Assembly (NCBI GenBank): GCA_030672485.1
Contig: DAOVGH010000082.1
Coordinates: 1-6,042, forward strand
DNA from: Desulfobacterales bacterium
Lineage (GTDB): Bacteria > Desulfobacterota > DSM-4660 > Desulfatiglandales > B25-G16
DNA: 6,042 bases
Direction: 5' to 3'
Shown here: piece after piece, positions 1-6,042 of the stretch
Layout of the letters: each line of letters begins with the position of its first letter
Numbering within the stretch: position 1 is the first letter of the stretch
Made by a program: the position numbers and the translations under genes
Notes under the pieces: model-generated
What the model was told of the DNA's origin: nothing
The model's database searches: none
The model's input: only the letters and a program-made list of their open reading frames with translations

Positions 1-1497
1 AGCCTCCTTTACCTTGCTTCTCTTAATAAACTCCAGGTTGCCTCCCCATGGCGGAAGGTCGGGATTTGCTTGAATTTCTATGCTGACCCCGTACCGATCT
101 TCGAGTTCAGCTAATTCTGTCCTTTTTTTATTTAAAAGATAGTTGGCCACTGTGCTTGGCAGCACGCCGGCAACCCTTTCTATATTTCCCTTTGATGCAC
201 CCAGCCATATCTGGCGCAGGAAAGAGACTGATGTAGCCTCCACAGACCTGATCATTCCCCTTCCCTGACAGCATTCGCAGATCTGGTAACTCTTTGACTC
301 TATTGATGGCCTCAGTCTCTGTCTGGAAAGCTCCATTAGTCCAAATTTAGATATATAGGAGACGTTTATTTTTGCCCTGTCCCTCTTGACCTCCTCCTTT
401 ACCCGTTTTATCAGTTCTCGTTCATGCTTGGGGTCTTTCATATCAATGAAGTCTATCACTACCAAACCACCTATATCCCTGAGCCTTAATTGCTTGGCTA
501 TCTCCTTGGCTGCTTCCAGATTGGTCTTAAAGGATGTACCCTCTAAATCTTTGGCCCTTGTAGATCTTCCGCTATTTACATCAATTGCAATCAGGGCCTC
601 GGTGGAGTCAATGACAATCGAGCCCCCACTTTCTAAAGGCACCCTATTACTATATATCTGTTCGATTTGTGTCTCAATTCCATATTCGGAAAATATGGGT
701 TTCTTCTCCTTGTAATGCCTTACCCTTCTTTGATGCCGGGGAGAGATAATGCGCATAAAATCCTTTATCTCTGACCAGGTTTCCCTGTCATCAACCAGGA
801 CCTCATCTACCTCGGCAGTAAAGTAATCCCTAACGGCCCTCAGGCCAAGATCTTGCTCCTTAAATATAATAGACAGAGATGCTTGTGCTTCGGCCCTTTT
901 TTTAATATCCTGCCACATTCTCAAAAGATTATTCAAATCCGGGGCTATTACCCGCTTTTTCTGCCCCAGGGCTGCAGTTCTGACGATATAGCCTACACCC
1001 TCTGGAAGTTTTAGCTGATTCATGACAGACTTCAGCCTTTGACGTTCCCCATCATCCTCTATTTTTTGGGAGATACCGCCTGTCGTTTTGCCCGGGGTCA
1101 GGACAAGGTAGCGACCTGCAAGCGATATGTAAGTGGTAAGATAGGCACCCTTTCTTCCCACCATCTCTTTGGTTACCTGAACCAGGAGTTCCCTTCCTTT
1201 TTTAAGCACATTTTCTATGGGAACAGGTGTTTTTGACTCGGCAATTATCCCTTGAGCTTCATAATATTCAGGATGTATTTCCCCTATTGGCAGGAAACCA
1301 CTCTTTTCTGCTCCATAAGCAATAAAGCTGGCCTGCAAACTCGGCTCAATCCTGGTCACCACACCTTTATAGATATTCCCCTTTGTCTCCTCTTTTATTG
1401 AGGTCTCAATGTAGAACTCATCCAGGTCGCCGTCCTTCAGTATGGCAACCCGGTATTCTTCAGGTTCCACTGCATTTATGAGCATTTTGAGTGACAT
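1..1497 (-). CDS. rng: RNase E/G family endoribonuclease (RNase G-like), 3' end cut by window edge
   Basis: Cytoplasmic single-strand endoribonuclease that takes part in rRNA 5'-end maturation and mRNA decay (family knowledge). The frame is open for 499 codons from the ATG at 1497 to base 1 with no stop. E. coli RNase G is 489 residues, so only a short tail should be missing. An S1 RNA-binding domain lies at about residues 36-125 (NIYKGVVTRIEPSLQASF near 41-58). The 5'-phosphate sensor pair is R173/T174 in YIVRTA. The catalytic Mg aspartates are D306 in AIDVNSG and D349 in DFIDM, matching E. coli RNase E D303 and D346. The Zn-link is C407/C410 in CECCQGRG. There is no RNase E-type scaffold tail in view. 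The start at 1497 is favoured because MSLKMLINAVEP lines up residue for residue with the start of E. coli RNase G. It directly abuts the TAA of the preceding gene and has no convincing ribosome binding site, which suggests translational coupling. The family call is very secure; RNase G rather than E rests on length and the absent scaffold. Confidence 0.95.
   Translation of the reverse strand, partial: MSLKMLINAVEPEEYRVAILKDGDLDEFYIETSIKEETKGNIYKGVVTRIEPSLQASFIAYGAEKSGFLPIGEIHPEYYEAQGIIAESKTPVPIENVLKKGRELLVQVTKEMVGRKGAYLTTYISLAGRYLVLTPGKTTGGISQKIEDDGERQRLKSVMNQLKLPEGVGYIVRTAALGQKKRVIAPDLNNLLRMWQDIKKRAEAQASLSIIFKEQDLGLRAVRDYFTAEVDEVLVDDRETWSEIKDFMRIISPRHQRRVRHYKEKKPIFSEYGIETQIEQIYSNRVPLESGGSIVIDSTEALIAIDVNSGRSTRAKDLEGTSFKTNLEAAKEIAKQLRLRDIGGLVVIDFIDMKDPKHERELIKRVKEEVKRDRAKINVSYISKFGLMELSRQRLRPSIESKSYQICECCQGRGMIRSVEATSVSFLRQIWLGASKGNIERVAGVLPSTVANYLLNKKRTELAELEDRYGVSIEIQANPDLPPWGGNLEFIKRSKVKEA
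3..9 (-). promoter_or_regulatory. Shine-Dalgarno-like AAGGAGG near the end of rng
   Basis: On the minus strand the last bases before the window edge read GTAAAGGAGGCT, a strong match to the 16S anti-Shine-Dalgarno complement. It lies inside the rng frame (residues VKEA), at about the point where an RNase G should end. It may therefore serve a fourth gene starting just outside the window in the same operon. This is inference from position only. Lysine-glutamate codons can produce the same string by chance, and a similar run occurs inside rng near 386-396. Confidence 0.35.
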
Positions 1498-2850
1498 TTA
1501 AGGTCTACCGTGTGTCTTAAAGTGTTGATAGGATTGGTACATAAATGTTCTCAAGGCCGCCTCCCTGCCAGGTTGAAAAGAGCCGTCATAGGAGATATCA
1601 ATGTAGGGGACCTTGAGCTCGGCCATTAATGGCTTGGCAATTGAGGAGGTGAGATTGCTCGGCATGCACGTAAAGGGAAATATGTTTATGATCCCATTGT
1701 ATCCTCTGTGGGCAAGTTCCAAGGCTGATGAGATGCTAAGACAGGCCTCAGTGCCAATCTCAAAGGAGAAGGTATTGTCCTTTTTCAATACCTTTTCCAG
1801 ATGCCCTATCTTGTGATCTTCCTCAATATCAATGTAGTTCCGCACCATCCGGTAAACCTTTCTCTGTTGCATATACTGGTAGAAGAGATTGAGGCTGTAT
1901 TTCAGATACTGGAAAAGGGATTCCTTCACCTCTTTGAGCCGAAATCTCTTGAGGTTTAACCTGAGGGCAATCCTGGCTAATCTAACCTGGTCATAGGTAG
2001 TATAGTTTATCCATTCGCCAATGGAGGCGTTAATTGCCTCGGCACCATATCTTTCAAGTGTCCTAATGGTATCCTGGTTGGATTTAAGGTGGGTCCTCAC
2101 ATAGATTTCTCCCACCACACCTATGAGAGGCTTTTTGGGAATGCGAGGGTCAATAATCTCTTTTCCTCCCTTGACAGTTTCTGCCAGATCGTCGAGGATA
2201 CGGGAGAGATTTCTCTTCGATGAATGCCGGGAAAGGGACTCTGTCATCCGCTCCATTGCCTCATCAATAAATTTGTCGGCAATTCCTTTCTCTTTCTCAT
2301 ATGGCCTGATCCTCCAGAGGAGCCTATCGAGTATATCGCCTGCGACAATGGAGAGATAAGCCGCCTTTCTAAAATCTTGCATCTGTTCTTTTGGTATCAA
2401 TCCATCGAGAGAATAGGCGTCCTCCGAGCTAAGAGTGGCAATCTTTACCCTGTCTAAGCCAGGCATGGAATCAAGGATTATCCTGTGATATTTGTTGTAC
2501 ATGCCAAACCTGCAAGGGCCGTTCGCCTCCGGCATAAAATACATGTAGTTTTCAGGGTCAAATCCGTCTCCAAGCCGCTCCTGCTCCTTTTTCATGAATA
2601 AAAGGATGTCTCCCAGGGTTACGACACAGGGAAAGCACTCTTTACCGGAGGTGAATTCCTTTCCCAGATGGAGACCTTCATATGTTTCCATAACCTTGGC
2701 ATTTACTCCAAAGCTGCGGAAGACCCCTGCCAGAAGATTCGCCCCGATCCTGTTCATCTCCGGAATCAGCAATGTCTTTCCCTGAACGCTAAATCGCCCA
2801 ACTCGCTCGGATAGAGCGCGAAAGGTGTCTAATTGGGTAACTTTCTCCAT
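1498..2850 (-). CDS. HgdB/2-hydroxyacyl-CoA dehydratase-like Fe-S protein (COG3581-type), partner of the upstream activase
   Basis: Probable cluster-binding subunit that accepts electrons from the ATPase encoded immediately upstream; substrate unknown. The 450 residues carry five cysteines: C72 and C75 in SGKECFPC, C113 in NGPCRFGMY, C370 in GTEACLSI and C395 in FPFTCMPSN. These blocks, with VVGEIYVR (245-252), GEWINY (278-283) and the closing YIDISYDG (416-423), are the hallmarks I recall for the C-terminal part of large activase-related proteins. An HgdB-type fold with two Rossmann-like halves is expected. There is no signal peptide or membrane segment, so it should be cytoplasmic. The ATG at 2850 is the earliest possible start, because an in-frame TAG lies one codon upstream; a weak AGGA sits 9 bases before it. 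The gene follows its neighbour by 3 bp, in the same frame, and its TAA touches the rng ATG. Family assignment is good. A role as a true dehydratase, a reductase or a double-cubane-cluster-type enzyme cannot be distinguished. Confidence 0.85.
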   Translation of the reverse strand: MEKVTQLDTFRALSERVGRFSVQGKTLLIPEMNRIGANLLAGVFRSFGVNAKVMETYEGLHLGKEFTSGKECFPCVVTLGDILLFMKKEQERLGDGFDPENYMYFMPEANGPCRFGMYNKYHRIILDSMPGLDRVKIATLSSEDAYSLDGLIPKEQMQDFRKAAYLSIVAGDILDRLLWRIRPYEKEKGIADKFIDEAMERMTESLSRHSSKRNLSRILDDLAETVKGGKEIIDPRIPKKPLIGVVGEIYVRTHLKSNQDTIRTLERYGAEAINASIGEWINYTTYDQVRLARIALRLNLKRFRLKEVKESLFQYLKYSLNLFYQYMQQRKVYRMVRNYIDIEEDHKIGHLEKVLKKDNTFSFEIGTEACLSISSALELAHRGYNGIINIFPFTCMPSNLTSSIAKPLMAELKVPYIDISYDGSFQPGREAALRTFMYQSYQHFKTHGRP

Positions 2851-2853
2851 CTT

Positions 2854-5800
2854 CTAAGATCCTATAGCGGTAACTTCAGTGGTTTGAGGCCGCATGGATT
2901 CGACTTTTCGGACAGATTGTATTACATTTTTGTATGCCTCGAGCCTTGTCATAAGACCTGCCACGGCGGTATGTTCATCCAGCTCCAGGATGAGATAGGG
3001 CTTATCACCCATGATGTATTTGTAAAAGTGCTCGTTAAATGAATCCGGGCCACAGCTGAAGTTGGTCAGGTGGAGACCAAAGAAGTTTGGGGCACGCTTT
3101 ATGACCTTTGCAATTTTCAATATCCGGGCACCCACGGCCCAATACATGTTCGGGAAGTCCGACAGATCAATATCCCTGATATCAATAAAGTCCATGGGCA
3201 GGGCTGTTATGTCTATCTTGGATAGATTCCCTCCAAGCCTGAGGTTCAGTCTCTCATCATAGAGGTTATAGGGCCTACCAGTGACAACAACCAGGGGTTG
3301 GTTCCCCAGGGAGGAGGTTATTTCCGCGCCACGACTGTAGAGCTCGTTCTCAAAGTCCTGGCTTTTACTAAATGCTACATCTAATGCCTCCTTGATTTTA
3401 CCCAGGCTTACCCCTAGGGTCTTGCCGATCTGCTGGTGCAGTTCTACGCTTAGGAGATCCGGGCTATAATTGAGGTGGACAACGGGATTCAGGACCTCGT
3501 TATCCTTGAGCCCCAATGCGGCCTTGAGCATATATTGATTTCCTTGAACCAGGGGGCAGTAAAAAGTATTCTTGGCTTTGTCTTGAGAGGGGAGATCGAT
3601 TGTGTTCGGCAGAAACAGGTATTGTGTCTTACCCAGTAGATCTATGACATGACCATGGGAGACCTTAACCGGAAAGCACGTCTCCGTTGTCATTGACTCT
3701 ATTCCCAACTTTGAAATCCGGTCGTTGGTCTTTGGTGTTAATACAACCCGGTACCCAAGCGTGTCGAAGAAACTTGCCCAGAAAAGGGCGAGCTGGTGGT
3801 TATAAAATGCCCTCTGCATCCCAACAGTTGGCCTTCCATCAATTTCAAAGACCGCCCTGCCGTCCTGAGTGCCCTTTTTCACTTCTCCCAGATCGTGATA
3901 GAGCCCTTTGAGATGTTGTTCCCAGATAGTATCTCTCAGTTTAAAATAGTCCTCTTTTCTCTCCCCATAATGGCCCCTCACTTCATACCTGCCGCACTCT
4001 CCTCCCCATATGCTCTTTCTTCCACTGAAGTCATATATCTTCAATTTGCATTCGTTATGGCACTGTGGGTCCGCATGGCATACGGTCTCCCTGTAGTCCA
4101 TTTTATCATTAATGGCCTCATCTAACCCCCTGAAAGCGGATACATCTTTCTTTTCTTTCTCCTTCTTTTCCTGCAGACTGATAGCAGCCCCGAATCCACC
4201 CAGGACCTCCCTGTGTTTGGGTATCAAGAGACCTTTCCCCAATACTGCCTCAAAGGCGGCTACTATGGCCTTGTTGAGAGAAGGGCCGCCCAAGAACATA
4301 ATCCTGTTTCCTATCCTTTTGTTTCCGACTACCCTGTATAGGTAATTGTAGACAGTTGCATAACAGAGGCCGGCGATAAGATCGTTTTTTTGCCCGCCTT
4401 TTTGCGCGTATGACACCAGATCGGATTCCATAAACACGGTGCATCTTTCGGTCAGTTTGATAGGGTCTTTTGAGGATAGGGCTATGTGCTGGAATTCCCT
4501 AACGATGTTTATGCCGTTTTTATTTGCCAGCTCATGCAGAAAGCTCCCTGTTCCCGCTGCACATACCTTGTTCATGTCAAAGTCAAGGGGATGGGTATTG
4601 GAAATGGAGATATACTTGCTGTCCTGTCCTCCTATTTCAAAGATGGTGTCTATGGAAGGGTCAATCTCAACAGCACCCCGTGCATGGGCGGTTATCTCAT
4701 CGATGATCAGATCCGCGTTGAGGAAATCACCAACAACCATTCTGCCTGAACCCGTAGTTGCTACCCCCTTGATATCTATCCGGTTTCCAAGCCTATCTTT
4801 CACTACCCTCAAAAGATTCTGGGTTACCTCAATGGGTTTGCCCATTGTCTGGCGATACTCCTTGTCTATAATCTCTCTGTCCTGATTGATGAGGGCATAT
4901 TTGGTGGTTGTTGAGCCTACATCGATACCCAGAAAAACGGGAATCTTGCCCCTGGTCTTCGCGGGTCTTTTCACCCGGTTATCCCCTGGAAACTCCGTCT
5001 TGATCAGTTGCAATCTCGGGGCTGATAAGAATGAAAACGATCCCTTTTCGGTCAGGGATTTGAGCTCATCGAGATCGGGCTTATTGGAGATATCCGATTC
5101 CCTGGCCTGGAGGGCAACGCCCAAGGCACCAACGGAGGTAAAATGTTTGGGGACAATGAGCTCAGGGAAATGATCCCTGAAGGCCTTCACCTGAAGCTCG
5201 TTTGCCGCCAGACCACCGACAAATATCATGGGTTTGGGTAGGACCCGGTTAGAGACGATGGTGCTCAAGTAGTTGGATGCATTTCCCTCATGGAGGCCTG
5301 CAATGATGTTAGCGAGTTTCTCGCCCTTATTCTGGAGGTGAATCATATCGGACTTGGTAAAGACCGTGCACCGACAGGCCACCATGGCTGGGTTTTTACT
5401 CTTACGACCCAAGGAGATAAAATCCTCCAGGATCTGAGAGATATGGGCCTCCGATGTATCGAAGTCTTTCCCGTAGATCGATGATACTAATCTTTCCGCC
5501 TGTTGATCAATGAAGGATCCCGTACCAGAGGCACAGGGACCATTGGTGTTGAAGTCCTCAAGCTCCCACCTTTTCCCATTATGGCTGAGGATATACAAGG
5601 CAATATCCTGCCCACCCATGCTGATAATAGTCCTTACGTCTGGCTGGAGGCGGACAGAGCCGAGGATTTGGGCAATAGATTCAAACTCATAAAATCCGCC
5701 TATCCTGTCACTTATTATCCTTCCGTGATTTCCAGTAAAGGCCAGGGCCCTTATTTCTTCAGAGCTAAAGCGGCTGTAAAGCTCCTTAACGATCTCAAAC

Positions 5801-5928
5801 ACAGAACTCTCCACCCCACCAAGGTGTCTCCTGTAAGGGTACTCAAGAATCAATTCCCCTGTGCTGTCGATTACAACAGCGTTTACACTTACTGAGCCAG
5901 CGTCAACGCCAATATAGTACTCTTCCAT
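2854..5928 (-). CDS. Tandem BadF/BadG/BcrA/BcrD-type ATPase (CoA-dehydratase activase) fused to a DUF2229 domain
   Basis: Predicted ATP-dependent reductase (archerase) that uses ATP hydrolysis to pass a low-potential electron from a [4Fe-4S] cluster to an HgdB-like partner. Domain 1 (about 3-280) starts YYIGVDAGS and has GGQD at 105-108, C132 in CASGTGSF, C187 in RCTVF and FVGGLAANE at 236-244. Domain 2 (about 330-585) starts FLGIDVGSTTTKYA and has TTGSGR at 391-396, EITAHARGA at 411-419, GGQD at 433-436, C456 in CAAGTGSF, C496 in RCTVF and FLGGPSLN. C132/C187 and C456/C496 correspond to the cluster cysteines of HgdC, so one chain could supply all four ligands. A lysine-rich hinge (587-594) leads to a linker with C617, C623, C627 and C645. 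DUF2229 follows (about 701-1000) with C751 in ETCFPVKVSHGH, C791, GRPYNLYD at 884-891, C959 in NFSCGPDSF and DEHT at 984-987. No signal peptide is seen; the protein should be cytoplasmic. The ATG at 5928 is the first possible start, because TAG lies two codons upstream. The physiological substrate is unknown. Confidence 0.93.
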   Translation of the reverse strand: MEEYYIGVDAGSVSVNAVVIDSTGELILEYPYRRHLGGVESSVFEIVKELYSRFSSEEIRALAFTGNHGRIISDRIGGFYEFESIAQILGSVRLQPDVRTIISMGGQDIALYILSHNGKRWELEDFNTNGPCASGTGSFIDQQAERLVSSIYGKDFDTSEAHISQILEDFISLGRKSKNPAMVACRCTVFTKSDMIHLQNKGEKLANIIAGLHEGNASNYLSTIVSNRVLPKPMIFVGGLAANELQVKAFRDHFPELIVPKHFTSVGALGVALQARESDISNKPDLDELKSLTEKGSFSFLSAPRLQLIKTEFPGDNRVKRPAKTRGKIPVFLGIDVGSTTTKYALINQDREIIDKEYRQTMGKPIEVTQNLLRVVKDRLGNRIDIKGVATTGSGRMVVGDFLNADLIIDEITAHARGAVEIDPSIDTIFEIGGQDSKYISISNTHPLDFDMNKVCAAGTGSFLHELANKNGINIVREFQHIALSSKDPIKLTERCTVFMESDLVSYAQKGGQKNDLIAGLCYATVYNYLYRVVGNKRIGNRIMFLGGPSLNKAIVAAFEAVLGKGLLIPKHREVLGGFGAAISLQEKKEKEKKDVSAFRGLDEAINDKMDYRETVCHADPQCHNECKLKIYDFSGRKSIWGGECGRYEVRGHYGERKEDYFKLRDTIWEQHLKGLYHDLGEVKKGTQDGRAVFEIDGRPTVGMQRAFYNHQLALFWASFFDTLGYRVVLTPKTNDRISKLGIESMTTETCFPVKVSHGHVIDLLGKTQYLFLPNTIDLPSQDKAKNTFYCPLVQGNQYMLKAALGLKDNEVLNPVVHLNYSPDLLSVELHQQIGKTLGVSLGKIKEALDVAFSKSQDFENELYSRGAEITSSLGNQPLVVVTGRPYNLYDERLNLRLGGNLSKIDITALPMDFIDIRDIDLSDFPNMYWAVGARILKIAKVIKRAPNFFGLHLTNFSCGPDSFNEHFYKYIMGDKPYLILELDEHTAVAGLMTRLEAYKNVIQSVRKVESMRPQTTEVTAIGS
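2860..2863 (-). promoter_or_regulatory. Weak ribosome binding site for the 450-residue partner gene
   Basis: AGGA lies nine bases before the ATG at 2850, inside the last codons of the upstream gene and overlapping its stop region. It is a modest match at acceptable spacing. With the stop only 3 bp before the start, re-initiation by the terminating ribosome is likely to contribute as well. Confidence 0.4.
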
Positions 5929-5965
5929 TTTCTAAAGTGCCTAAAGCCCGCCCTGGTGCGACGTG

Positions 5966-5984
5966 CTTAAATCAAACTGTTAAG
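5966..5984. repeat. Short inverted repeat CTTAA-N9-TTAAG over the predicted transcription start
   Basis: Two 5-bp arms, CTTAA at 5966-5970 and TTAAG at 5980-5984, flank nine unpaired bases directly downstream of the candidate -10 box. The position would suit an operator, but the arms are short and A+T-rich and the symmetry does not extend further. No regulator family is recognised. Confidence 0.2.
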
Positions 5985-6012
5985 TCTATAAGTTACTATG
6001 TCCTCTTATCAA
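5985..6012 (-). promoter_or_regulatory. Candidate sigma-70-type promoter for the three-gene operon
   Basis: On the minus strand TTGATA (6012-6007, five of six to the -35 consensus) is followed after 16 bases by TATAGA (5990-5985, four of six to the -10 consensus). Transcription would begin near 5978 and leave a leader of about 50 bases before the ATG at 5928. The leader has no strong Shine-Dalgarno sequence; the best is an AGG about 11 bases from the start. The whole non-coding stretch 5929-6042 shows no gene and no recognisable riboswitch. In an A+T-rich intergenic stretch such matches arise by chance, so this is a candidate only. Confidence 0.4.
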
Positions 6013-6042
6013 CCTATTAAAATTCTAGGCCAGGTCTGGGCC

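Noticed and set aside
386..715. Plus-strand open frame of 109 codons
   Set aside because: It lies wholly inside rng, antisense to the catalytic region with D306 and D349. The serine- and leucine-rich translation shows no domain.
1495..1500. TAAATG junction as possible stop-codon readthrough into rng
   Set aside because: Although in frame, the 450-residue protein ends at a natural C-terminus and rng starts exactly where E. coli RNase G does. Coupled re-initiation explains it.
4439..4885. Plus-strand open frame of 148 codons
   Set aside because: Antisense to the second ATPase domain of the activase, whose motifs are intact in the minus frame. The translation has no recognisable family features.
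5503..5895. Plus-strand open frame of 130 codons
   Set aside because: Antisense to the first ATPase domain. No ribosome binding site or domain supports it.
6028..6042. Possible terminator hairpin of an upstream gene, GGCCCAGACCTGGCC followed by TAGAATTTT on the minus strand
   Set aside because: The stem is only about five pairs with a bulge, the T-run is short and interrupted, and the window ends there, so the preceding gene cannot be seen.
1..6042. CRISPR arrays, tRNA or rRNA genes, insertion sequences
   Set aside because: No regularly spaced repeats, no cloverleaf or rRNA sequence and no transposase or terminal inverted repeats were seen. About 98 percent of the window is taken up by the three coding genes.

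Overview
The window carries three genes, all read on the minus strand and packed head to tail with almost no space between them. In order of transcription they are a 1024-residue BadF/BadG/BcrA/BcrD-type ATPase fused to a DUF2229 domain (2854-5928), a 450-residue protein resembling the HgdB/2-hydroxyacyl-CoA dehydratase-like (COG3581-type) partner (1498-2850), and an RNase E/G family ribonuclease (1497 down to base 1, cut by the window edge). Gaps are 3 bp between the first two and 0 bp between the second and third. The only non-coding stretch is the 114 bp at 5929-6042, which holds a plausible promoter. The plus strand shows no gene I can support.

The first two genes form a unit. The large protein has two tandem actin/Hsp70-like ATPase domains, each keeping the two cysteines that in archerases such as HgdC hold a [4Fe-4S] cluster between two subunits. 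The single chain therefore looks like a covalently linked pseudo-dimer. It continues through a four-cysteine linker into a DUF2229 domain with HgdB-like character. The 450-residue protein is the matching second half. From memory, many Firmicutes carry the same parts fused in one chain of about 1400 residues. Here a single in-frame TAG codon and one lysine codon separate them. The expected chemistry is ATP-driven low-potential electron transfer onto an Fe-S protein that reduces or dehydrates a substrate. The substrate cannot be read from the sequence.

The third gene is an RNase G-like endoribonuclease with S1 domain, 5'-sensor residues, catalytic aspartates and Zn-link cysteines. Its linkage to an oxygen-sensitive Fe-S activase system is unexpected, because no shared pathway is obvious.

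The organism is most likely a strict anaerobe, since this ATPase family is typical of anaerobes. Combined with a Gram-negative-like RNase G and moderate base composition, a Desulfobacterota or syntrophic deltaproteobacterial relative is my best guess, at low confidence.
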